Shown here: positions 13,214-20,346 of the stretch, in pieces | How positions within the stretch are numbered: the first letter of the stretch is position 1 | How the letters are laid out: each line of letters starts with the position of its first letter | DNA from: CAZLLE01 sp964560425 | GTDB lineage: Bacteria; Campylobacterota; Campylobacteria; Campylobacterales; QNZT01 | Length of the DNA: 20,346 nucleotides | Assembly: GCA_964560425.1 (NCBI GenBank) | Contig: CAZLLE010000099.1 | Coordinates: 1-20,346 of the forward strand | Direction: 5' to 3' | Program-made: the position numbers and the translations under genes | The notes under the pieces: model-generated | The model's input: only the letters and a program-made list of their open reading frames with translations | Told to the model about the DNA's origin: nothing | Databases searched by the model: none

Positions 13214-16200
13214 ATGCAGTATTTACCTGAAGAGGAGGGTCTTTACGATCCTAGGTTTGAACATGATGCTTGTGGAGTTGGTTTTGTTGCCCATTTAAAG
13301 GGTGAGAAATCTCATGATATTGTGCAAAAGGGATTGGAGCTTTTGCTAAATTTAGAACATAGAGGAGCGGTTGGAAGCGAGAAAAATTCTGGAGACGGGG
13401 CTGGAATACTCATACAAATGCCTCATAAGTTTTTTCAAAAAGTAGCACTAGAAGTTGGTATAGATCTTCCAAAAGAGGAGTACTATGGCGTTGGTACAGT
13501 CTTTTTACCAAAAGATCCTGAAGCAAATTTAGAGTGTAAAACTATTTTAGAGAATACTATTAAACGATTTGGACAAAAATGTTTGGGTTGGAGAAAAGTT
13601 CCAACAGATAATAGTTCATTGGGAGATATGGTAAAAGCTGTTGAACCTGATATATATCAAGTATTTATAAAAAGATCAAAAGAGCTAAAAGATGCAGAAG
13701 CATTTGAGAGAAAACTTTATGTCATAAGAAAATCTACAGTAAGACAAGTTGCAGCTTCATCTACAAACGGAATGAGATACTTTTATATCCCTACTATGTC
13801 ATATAAAACAATCTCTTATAAAGGTCAGTTAATCACCGATCAAGTTTTGGGCTATTTTAAAGATTTGAGTGATAGTGATTTTGAGAGTGCTTTTTCACTA
13901 ATTCATAGTAGATTCTCAACCAATACATTTCCATCATGGCCTCTAGCTCAACCATTTAGATATATTGCTCACAATGGAGAGATTAATACTCTTAGAGGAA
14001 ATAAAAACTGGGTAAGAGCTAGAGAAGCGATGCTAAAATCTGATCTTTTTAGTGATGAAGAACTCAAAGAGATATTACCTTATTCTATCAATGAAGCTGG
14101 TTCAGATTCTGGAGTGTTAGATAATGTAATTGAGCTTCTTACAATGGCTGGAAGATCACTTCCTCATGTCATGATGATGCTTATTCCTGAGGCTTGGGAA
14201 AAAGATGAAGAGATGGATTCTAAAAGAAAAGCTTTTTATGAGTATCACGCTACATTTATGGAGCCTTGGGATGGTCCTGCTTCTGTTGCTTTTACTGATG
14301 GTAAATATATTGGAGCAACACTCGATAGAAATGGTCTGCGTCCTTCAAGATATTCACTGACTACTAATAATATTTTGGTCATGGCTTCAGAACAAGGAGC
14401 TTTGGAATTTGCACCTGAGGATATTGTATTAAAGGGTAGATTACAACCAGGAAAGATGTTTTTGGCAGATTTAGAAGAGGGGAGAATTATTCCTGATGAT
14501 GAGATCAAAGCCAAAATTTCAAATCAATTCCCTTATGAAAAGTGGGTAAGTGAAAATAAAATTGAGCTTGATAATCTTCCACTTAATCGTGAAGTAAAAC
14601 AACCAAATCATAATACAATTTTGCAAAGACAAAAATGTTTTGCATATCATCAAGAAGATCTAAAAGTTATCTTGACACCTATGGCAAATGAAGCTTATGA
14701 AGCTACGGGATCTATGGGAAATGATGCACCTATATCAATATTATCAAATAGATCAGTAAATCTTTTTAACTATTTTCATCAACTTTTTGCACAAGTAACA
14801 AATCCACCTATTGATCCAATTAGAGAAGAGTCTGTAATGTCTTTGGTATCTGTAATTGGTCCTCAAGGAAATCTTTTTGAACAGAGTGCAGGTGATAAGA
14901 AGTTTATTGAACTCTCTCAGCCAATTTTGACAAATATTCAGTTGGAAAAGTTAAGAGGTGTGAGTGAATTTAATTTTAGATCAAAAACTATCAAACTTCT
15001 TTTTGATTCAAAGAAAAAAGGGGCATTAAAAGTAGCTCTTGATAAAGCTAGAGCAGAGGCTCTTGAAGCAGTAGAGAATGGTTATCAAGTTTTAATACTC
15101 TCAACAAGAGGAACTAGTAAAAAATATGCAGCAATTCCTTCACTTTTAGCTGTAAGTGCTGTTCATCATGCTTTAATCAAAAAGGGTGTTAGAACACAGT
15201 GTGGACTTGTAATAGAGAGTGGTGAAGCTAGAGAGATACACCACTTTGCAACACTTGTTGGGTATGGGGCAAATGCAATCAATCCATATTTAGCATTTGA
15301 GAGCATTGAAGATATGAGAAAAAGAAAGCTTATCAATCCAGATATATCTTATGAAAAAGCAATTCAAAATTATATCAAAGCAATTGGAAAAGGTATGCTC
15401 AAAATTATGTCAAAAATGGGTATATCAACAATCCAATCATATACTGGAGCCCAAATTTTTGAGACTATTGGACTTTCACAAGATTTAGTTGATGAGTATT
15501 TTACAGGTACTGCCACAAAACTTGGAGGTATTGGTCTTGATGTAATAGAAGAGGAGACCCTACTTTGTCACCATATTGCATATCCAAAAGAGAGGATAGA
15601 GGCAAATGATTTAGGAGTAGGAGGAAACTACTCTTACAAACAAAGAGGAGAGAGACATCTCTTTAATCCTGAAGTAATATATCTATTGCAACAAGCAACA
15701 AAAACTAATGTTTATGAGACTTTTCAAAGATATACAGATCTAATAGATAATCAAGATGATCATCTATATACATTAAGAGGATTATTAGATTTTACAAATC
15801 ATGAACCAATCCCTATAGATGAAGTTGAGCCTATTGAAACTATAATGAAAAGATTTGCTTCAGGAGCTATGTCTTATGGATCTATATCAATAGAAGCACA
15901 TAGTACTCTAGCAATAGCCATGAATAGAATAGGAGCAAAAAGTAATACTGGTGAAGGGGGAGAAGATAGTGATAGATTTAAGCCTTTAGCAAATGGTGAT
16001 AGTGCAAACTCTGCTATCAAACAAGTTGCCTCTGGAAGATTTGGTGTAACTTCAAACTATCTTGTAAATTCACAAGAGCTACAGATCAAAATGGCACAAG
16101 GTGCAAAACCTGGTGAAGGTGGACAACTTCCAGGTCATAAAGTAGATGAGATAATTGGAAAAACTAGACACTCAACTCCGGGAGTTGGACTAATATCTCC

Positions 16201-17743
16201 ACCTCCTCATCATGATATCTACTCTATTGAAGATCTAAAACAGCTAATTCATGATCTCAAAAATGCAAATACAAATGCAAGAATTAGTGTAAAATTAGTG
16301 TCAGAAGTAGGAGTTGGAACTGTAGCAGCTGGTGTGGCAAAAGCTCACTCAGATGTAGTATTAATCTCTGGATATGATGGAGGTACAGGGGCATCACCTC
16401 AAACATCTATTAAACATGCAGGACTTCCTTGGGAATTAGGTCTTGCTGAAACGCATCAAACACTTGTCAAAAATGGTCTAAGATCAAGAATAGTGGTTCA
16501 AACAGATGGACAGTTAAGAACGGGTAGAGATGTAGTAATAGCAACCCTTCTTGGTGCTGAAGAGTGGGGAATTGCAACAGCTGCTTTGATAGTAGAGGGT
16601 TGTATCATGATGAGAAAATGTCATCTAAATACTTGTCCTGTTGGTATTGCTACTCAAGATAAAGAGTTAAGAGAGAGATTTACAGGAAAGCCTGAACATA
16701 TTGTAAATTATATTAAGTTTATAGCTACTCAAATGCGTGAAATCATGGCAGAGCTTGGATTTAGAACAATAGATGAGATGGTCGGAAGAGTTGATAAATT
16801 AAAATCAAAAGACAATATCAAACATTGGAAAGCTAAACATCTTCAACTTGATAAACTACTCTATCAAATGCACTCAAAAGGTGGTACACAATATCAATCA
16901 ATCACTCAAGATCATGGCATAGAAGATGCTCTTGATAATCATCTTTTAGAGTTAGCAGCCCCTGCTCTTGAAAATAGAACAAAAGTTGAAGAAGATATCA
17001 AAATAAGAAATATCAACCGAACAGTAGGAACAATTCTTTCAGCCGAAGTATCAAGAAGATATGGAGAAGATGGACTTGATGAAGATACTATCTACTTTAA
17101 TACAAAAGGAAGTTGTGGTCAAAGTTTTAATGCTTTTGGTACAAAAGGTGTAACTTTTGAGATAGAGGGTGATGCAAATGATTACTTTGGAAAAGGTCTT
17201 TCAGGTGGTAAATTGATACTCTATCCTCCAAAAAACTCTACATTTGAAGCAAATAAAAATGTTGTTCTTGGAAATGTAGCATTTTATGGAGCTACAAGTG
17301 GAGAAGCTTATATATATGGATTAGCAGGTGAGAGATTTTGTGTAAGAAACTCTGGTGTTAAGGTAGTGGTAGCTTCTATTGGTGATCATGGATGTGAATA
17401 TATGACTGGCGGAAGAGTTGTCGTGTTGGGTGAAATTGGTAAAAACTTTGCTGCTGGAATGAGTGGCGGTATCGCTTATATCTTGGATCAAAATGATAAG
17501 CTAAAACATAGAATAAATCAAGAGATGGTAGATTTGGAATCTTTTGCAGATGAAAAAGAGTCAAATGAGATAAAAACTATGGTAGAAAATTATGTCAAAT
17601 ATACAGGTAGTGAAGGTGGAGCTAAAATATTGGAAGATTGGGAAAACCTCAAATCCAAATTTATAAAAGTAATGCCGAAAGATTATAAAAGAGTACTGGC
17701 AGGAAAGTCACGAATCAAAGATGAACAAGATGTAAGTGCGTAG
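13214..17743 (+). CDS. gltB: Glutamate synthase large subunit
   Basis: The 1509 residues match the usual length of bacterial GltB. A 19-residue propeptide ends at Cys20 ('HDACGVGF'), which becomes the N-terminal nucleophile of the class II glutaminase domain (about 20-420). A central linker domain follows, then the FMN-binding synthase domain (about 830-1200) with the [3Fe-4S] ligands Cys1130, Cys1136 and Cys1141 ('GCIMMRKCHLNTCPVGIA'), and the C-terminal glycine-rich beta-helix domain (about 1270-1460, 'GSCGQSFNAFG'). With GltD it turns glutamine plus 2-oxoglutarate into two glutamate, taking up the ammonium made by NirA by way of glutamine synthetase. The ribosome site (AAAGAG) is weak, but the position of Cys20 supports this start. 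Confidence 0.96.
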   Translation: MQYLPEEEGLYDPRFEHDACGVGFVAHLKGEKSHDIVQKGLELLLNLEHRGAVGSEKNSGDGAGILIQMPHKFFQKVALEVGIDLPKEEYYGVGTVFLPKDPEANLECKTILENTIKRFGQKCLGWRKVPTDNSSLGDMVKAVEPDIYQVFIKRSKELKDAEAFERKLYVIRKSTVRQVAASSTNGMRYFYIPTMSYKTISYKGQLITDQVLGYFKDLSDSDFESAFSLIHSRFSTNTFPSWPLAQPFRYIAHNGEINTLRGNKNWVRAREAMLKSDLFSDEELKEILPYSINEAGSDSGVLDNVIELLTMAGRSLPHVMMMLIPEAWEKDEEMDSKRKAFYEYHATFMEPWDGPASVAFTDGKYIGATLDRNGLRPSRYSLTTNNILVMASEQGALEFAPEDIVLKGRLQPGKMFLADLEEGRIIPDDEIKAKISNQFPYEKWVSENKIELDNLPLNREVKQPNHNTILQRQKCFAYHQEDLKVILTPMANEAYEATGSMGNDAPISILSNRSVNLFNYFHQLFAQVTNPPIDPIREESVMSLVSVIGPQGNLFEQSAGDKKFIELSQPILTNIQLEKLRGVSEFNFRSKTIKLLFDSKKKGALKVALDKARAEALEAVENGYQVLILSTRGTSKKYAAIPSLLAVSAVHHALIKKGVRTQCGLVIESGEAREIHHFATLVGYGANAINPYLAFESIEDMRKRKLINPDISYEKAIQNYIKAIGKGMLKIMSKMGISTIQSYTGAQIFETIGLSQDLVDEYFTGTATKLGGIGLDVIEEETLLCHHIAYPKERIEANDLGVGGNYSYKQRGERHLFNPEVIYLLQQATKTNVYETFQRYTDLIDNQDDHLYTLRGLLDFTNHEPIPIDEVEPIETIMKRFASGAMSYGSISIEAHSTLAIAMNRIGAKSNTGEGGEDSDRFKPLANGDSANSAIKQVASGRFGVTSNYLVNSQELQIKMAQGAKPGEGGQLPGHKVDEIIGKTRHSTPGVGLISPPPHHDIYSIEDLKQLIHDLKNANTNARISVKLVSEVGVGTVAAGVAKAHSDVVLISGYDGGTGASPQTSIKHAGLPWELGLAETHQTLVKNGLRSRIVVQTDGQLRTGRDVVIATLLGAEEWGIATAALIVEGCIMMRKCHLNTCPVGIATQDKELRERFTGKPEHIVNYIKFIATQMREIMAELGFRTIDEMVGRVDKLKSKDNIKHWKAKHLQLDKLLYQMHSKGGTQYQSITQDHGIEDALDNHLLELAAPALENRTKVEEDIKIRNINRTVGTILSAEVSRRYGEDGLDEDTIYFNTKGSCGQSFNAFGTKGVTFEIEGDANDYFGKGLSGGKLILYPPKNSTFEANKNVVLGNVAFYGATSGEAYIYGLAGERFCVRNSGVKVVVASIGDHGCEYMTGGRVVVLGEIGKNFAAGMSGGIAYILDQNDKLKHRINQEMVDLESFADEKESNEIKTMVENYVKYTGSEGGAKILEDWENLKSKFIKVMPKDYKRVLAGKSRIKDEQDVSA

Positions 17744-17752
17744 GAGAAAACA

Positions 17753-19219
17753 ATGGGAAAAGTAACAGGATTTAAAGATTTTCAAAGAAAAGAGTTTACT
17801 TACGCACCTGTAGAGGAGCGTATAAAAAACTATAATGAGTTTATAAAACCACTTCCACCAAAAGAGATGGAAGATCAAGCAGCTAGATGTATGGATTGTG
17901 GTGTACCATTTTGTCATAGTTGGAGTGGATGCCCCGTAGCCAATATTATCCCTCAATTTAATGATCAAGTATATAGAGGTCGTTGGGAAGCTGCATTTAG
18001 AACACTAATGAGTACAAATAATTTTCCAGAGTTTACGGGTAGAATCTGCCCTGCTCCATGTGAGAGTGCTTGTGTACTTGGGATAAATGATCCATCAGTA
18101 ACTATAAAAAATATAGAGTTTTCTATTATAGAAAAAGCATATCAAAAAGGGTGGATGAAACCACAAATACCAAAAAATAAAACAGGTAAAAAAGTTGCTA
18201 TAGTAGGATCTGGTCCGGCAGGTTTGGCTGTGGCAAATCAACTAAACAAAGTGGGACATAGTGTAACAGTATATGAGAGAGCAAGTAGAATTGGTGGACT
18301 TGTAAGATATGGTATTCCAAACTTCAAACTAGATAAGAAAAAGGTAGTTCAAAGACGAGTTGATATTATGAAAGAGGAGGGAGTAGAGTTTATCACAAAT
18401 GCTCATATTGGAGTAGATATCTCTGCTCTTGAACTAGAACAAAAATATGATGCACTCGTACTCACAGGAGGAGCTACACTCCCTAGAGATCTACCAATAG
18501 AAAACAGAGATGCAAAAAATATCCACTTTGCAATGGAATTTTTGGGACAAAACAATAGCAGAGTTGAGGGAGACAAAATCCCTGAAGATCAAGCTATATT
18601 GGCAACAGACAAACATGTTGTTGTAATTGGTGGAGGTGATACAGGAAGTGATTGTGTCGGTACATCAGTAAGACAAAAAGCCAAATCTATCACTCAAATA
18701 GAGCTAATGCCAAAAGCACCCGATGAGAGAACTGAAGATATGCCATGGCCAACATATCCAAGAATTTTCAAACTCTCAACCTCACAAGCAGAGGGTTGTG
18801 ATATGGATTTTAATGTACTCTCCAAATCATTTATCAAGGATGAAAATGGAGATGTAAAAGGTATAAAATGTGTCAAAATAGAGTGGGAAGGCAGAGGATT
18901 TAAAGAGATAGAGGGAAGTGATTTTGAACTAAAAGCAGATATAGTTTTTTTAGCTATGGGATTTTTGGGACCAGAACAAAATGGAGTAATCAAAGAACTC
19001 TCTCTTGAAACAGATCAAAGAAGCAATATCAAAACCAACAACAAATACCAAACCTCAAAAGATGGAGTCTTCAGTGCAGGAGATATGAGAAGAGGACAAT
19101 CTCTAGTAGTCTGGGCAATCATGGAGGGGCGAGAGTGTGCAAGAGCAGTAGATGAATATCTTATGAACCGACCTACCATGCTCAACTCTACTAATCACTC
19201 CTTGTGTGAGATTAGGTAG
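17753..19219 (+). CDS. gltD: Glutamate synthase small subunit
   Basis: This 488-residue FAD protein feeds NAD(P)H electrons to GltB. The N-terminal Cys-rich region binds the two [4Fe-4S] clusters (Cys46, 49, 54, 60 and Cys99, 103, 107). A dinucleotide site for FAD follows at about 150-155 ('VAIVGSGPAG') and a second for NAD(P)H in 'VVVIGGGDTGSDCVG'. The C-terminus carries the FAD-closing 'GVFSAGDMRRGQSLVVWAI' motif. It lies 9 nt after gltB; AGGAG overlaps the gltB stop and sits 6 nt before the ATG, so the two form one operon. Confidence 0.96.
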   Translation: MGKVTGFKDFQRKEFTYAPVEERIKNYNEFIKPLPPKEMEDQAARCMDCGVPFCHSWSGCPVANIIPQFNDQVYRGRWEAAFRTLMSTNNFPEFTGRICPAPCESACVLGINDPSVTIKNIEFSIIEKAYQKGWMKPQIPKNKTGKKVAIVGSGPAGLAVANQLNKVGHSVTVYERASRIGGLVRYGIPNFKLDKKKVVQRRVDIMKEEGVEFITNAHIGVDISALELEQKYDALVLTGGATLPRDLPIENRDAKNIHFAMEFLGQNNSRVEGDKIPEDQAILATDKHVVVIGGGDTGSDCVGTSVRQKAKSITQIELMPKAPDERTEDMPWPTYPRIFKLSTSQAEGCDMDFNVLSKSFIKDENGDVKGIKCVKIEWEGRGFKEIEGSDFELKADIVFLAMGFLGPEQNGVIKELSLETDQRSNIKTNNKYQTSKDGVFSAGDMRRGQSLVVWAIMEGRECARAVDEYLMNRPTMLNSTNHSLCEIR

Positions 19220-19288
19220 TTAATTTTATATCTATGAGTAGGCTGTGATCTCCTCACCACACCTCCTCAAAAATCAAATATTCTATAA

Positions 19289-19312
19289 GCTACATATCGA
19301 GAGATGTGTAGC
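19289..19312 (+). terminator. Hairpin between convergent gltD and hsdS
   Basis: GCTACATATC-GAGA-GATGTGTAGC forms a 10-bp stem with one G-U pair and a GNRA-type GAGA loop. It sits 69 nt after gltD and 10 nt before the end of hsdS on the other strand, so it could stop transcripts from both sides. The T-rich tail on the plus strand (ACTTTATAATTTT) is interrupted. Confidence 0.55.
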
Positions 19313-19321
19313 GAGTAAACT

Positions 19322-20346
19322 TTATAATTTTCCTCTAAAAGCCCTATCCAATATGGAAGCTTTTAACTCTTTTAGGTTTTGGAATTTCTCTTGTTGGACT
19401 TTTTTTAGTTGTTCTGTTTTTTGGGAGATTTGGTCTAGGTATGTGACGGTTTTTTGTTGGATTTGGAGAGGTGGGAGTGGAATTTCTATCATTTTTACAA
19501 AATCAACTTTAACACCTTTTACAGTTGCACCCGTACCATTTTTCAACATATAGTCTTTGATATGTTTGAAAAAATTATATAGAAATCTTACCTCTAATCT
19601 ATCATTTGAAGGTACTAGTCCTTTTAAATCTTGATTAATTGCTGTATCTTCAAAAAGATAACAAACTTTGCCAAGCCCTACTCTTGTAGCTATGATAATA
19701 GCATCTTTTGGTATAACATTTGAAGAACTATTTTTAAGTCCTTTTTCTGTGATTGATAATTCTGTATCAATCACGGTTTCAACATTCATATCACCTACCG
19801 TAGCCCACTTTATATCTCCACCATCCCAATAAGTTGAATCTTGCTTAGATGGTGTTCCACCGCCTATAATCTTGACAATATCTTTTAAATAATACTTCTT
19901 ATACTTCTCCTCCAACTCTCCAAAAATCTCATTTAAAACACTTCCCATAAACTTGTCAGCTTCATCTATATTTTGCTGATGCAAAACGATGGCAGAGTCA
20001 ATCTTTTCAAAAAGGCTATCAAGCTTGGCTACAATTCGTTTTTGTTCTTGGAGGGGTGGGAGTGGGATGTCTGTTGTTTTAACAAGTGCTATATTTAAAT
20101 TTTTTACTGTTGTACCTGATGCTTTTGATGAAAATTGTTGATACATATAGTTTGAACTAAGAAGATAATAGAAAAAATCTTTATCAGCAGTTTCTATTTT
20201 AGTTCTCATCAAAAGCCATCCATCATGAATAGCCCCTTTTGTTTTTACAATATATGGTCTACCAAAACTCATAGAGTTTGACATTATAAAATCACCTTCT
20301 ACTACTAACCTACTTTTTTTTAGCCCTTCTGGTTTGATTTTTTGTG
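19322..20346 (-). CDS. hsdS: Type I restriction-modification specificity subunit (partial)
   Basis: The 3' part of an HsdS gene that determines the DNA target of a type I system. The frame is open to the window edge: beyond the Met at 20284 it continues as 'QKIKPEGLKKSRLVVEGDFI', so that Met is internal and the true start lies outside. Present are the end of target-recognition domain 1 ('SFGRPYIVKTKGAIHDGWLL'), the central repeat ('IPLPPLQEQKRIVAKLDSLFEKIDSAI', with a coiled coil), a complete target-recognition domain 2 ('IIGGGTPSKQDSTYWDGGDIKWATVGDM'), and the second conserved repeat ('IPLPPLQIQQKTVTYLDQI') ending in 'LDRAFRGKL'. hsdM and hsdR are presumably nearby outside the window. Confidence 0.93.
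   Translation of the reverse strand, partial: QKIKPEGLKKSRLVVEGDFIMSNSMSFGRPYIVKTKGAIHDGWLLMRTKIETADKDFFYYLLSSNYMYQQFSSKASGTTVKNLNIALVKTTDIPLPPLQEQKRIVAKLDSLFEKIDSAIVLHQQNIDEADKFMGSVLNEIFGELEEKYKKYYLKDIVKIIGGGTPSKQDSTYWDGGDIKWATVGDMNVETVIDTELSITEKGLKNSSSNVIPKDAIIIATRVGLGKVCYLFEDTAINQDLKGLVPSNDRLEVRFLYNFFKHIKDYMLKNGTGATVKGVKVDFVKMIEIPLPPLQIQQKTVTYLDQISQKTEQLKKVQQEKFQNLKELKASILDRAFRGKL

Noticed and set aside
19245..19553. 102-residue plus-strand ORF
   Set aside because: It overlaps the terminator hairpin and the conserved 3' end of hsdS on the other strand.
1..20346. CRISPR array or tRNA gene
   Set aside because: I saw no regularly spaced direct repeats and no cloverleaf-like segment on reading both strands.

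Overview
The window is AT-rich DNA whose protein sequences and strong TATAAT-type -10 boxes suggest a Campylobacterota (epsilonproteobacterial) genome, probably a free-living relative of Sulfurimonas, Sulfurovum or Arcobacter. That placement is an inference from composition and protein flavour only. No rRNA or tRNA gene was seen.

Left part (1-2095): an accessory toxin-antitoxin (TA) patch. It holds a DUF4258/YgiT-type zinc-finger pair (357-865), a small antitoxin/RelE-like toxin pair (1053-1531), and the wreck of a third module made of an antitoxin tail and a PIN-domain toxin with an in-frame stop and an internal deletion (1567-1927). The patch is bracketed by two inverted copies of a structured, non-coding element of about 160 nt (111-270 on +, 1931-2094 on -). 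Their helices keep pairing although the bases differ, and the conserved core resembles the HEARO / IscB omega-RNA scaffold. No IscB or IsrB gene is present, so these look like orphan copies.

Middle and right part (2096-19219): a nitrate-to-glutamate assimilation region. It contains a NarK-type nitrate/nitrite transporter that has lost about four transmembrane helices, an RNase H-family gene, a fused Fe-S/NrfD-type membrane protein (DmsB-DmsC-like), an assimilatory nitrate reductase (NasA/NarB type), a siroheme nitrite reductase (NirA type) overlapping it by 4 bp, and glutamate synthase GltB and GltD. The likely flow is: NarK brings in nitrate; NasA reduces it to nitrite; NirA makes ammonium; glutamine synthetase (not in the window) plus GltBD fixes it into glutamate. 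The Fe-S/NrfD protein is a candidate quinol-linked electron route to the cytoplasmic reductases (inference). narK and the Fe-S/NrfD gene each carry the same palindrome, TGATTA-N5-TAATCA, centred 40-41 bp upstream of a TATAAT box, which suggests one shared regulator. Two unrelated minus-strand genes sit inside the cluster: a 94-residue glycine-rich membrane protein and a 974-residue CotH-kinase/lamin-tail lipoprotein.

Right edge (19289-20346): a strong hairpin terminator, then the 3' part of a type I restriction specificity gene (hsdS) on the minus strand that runs off the window.
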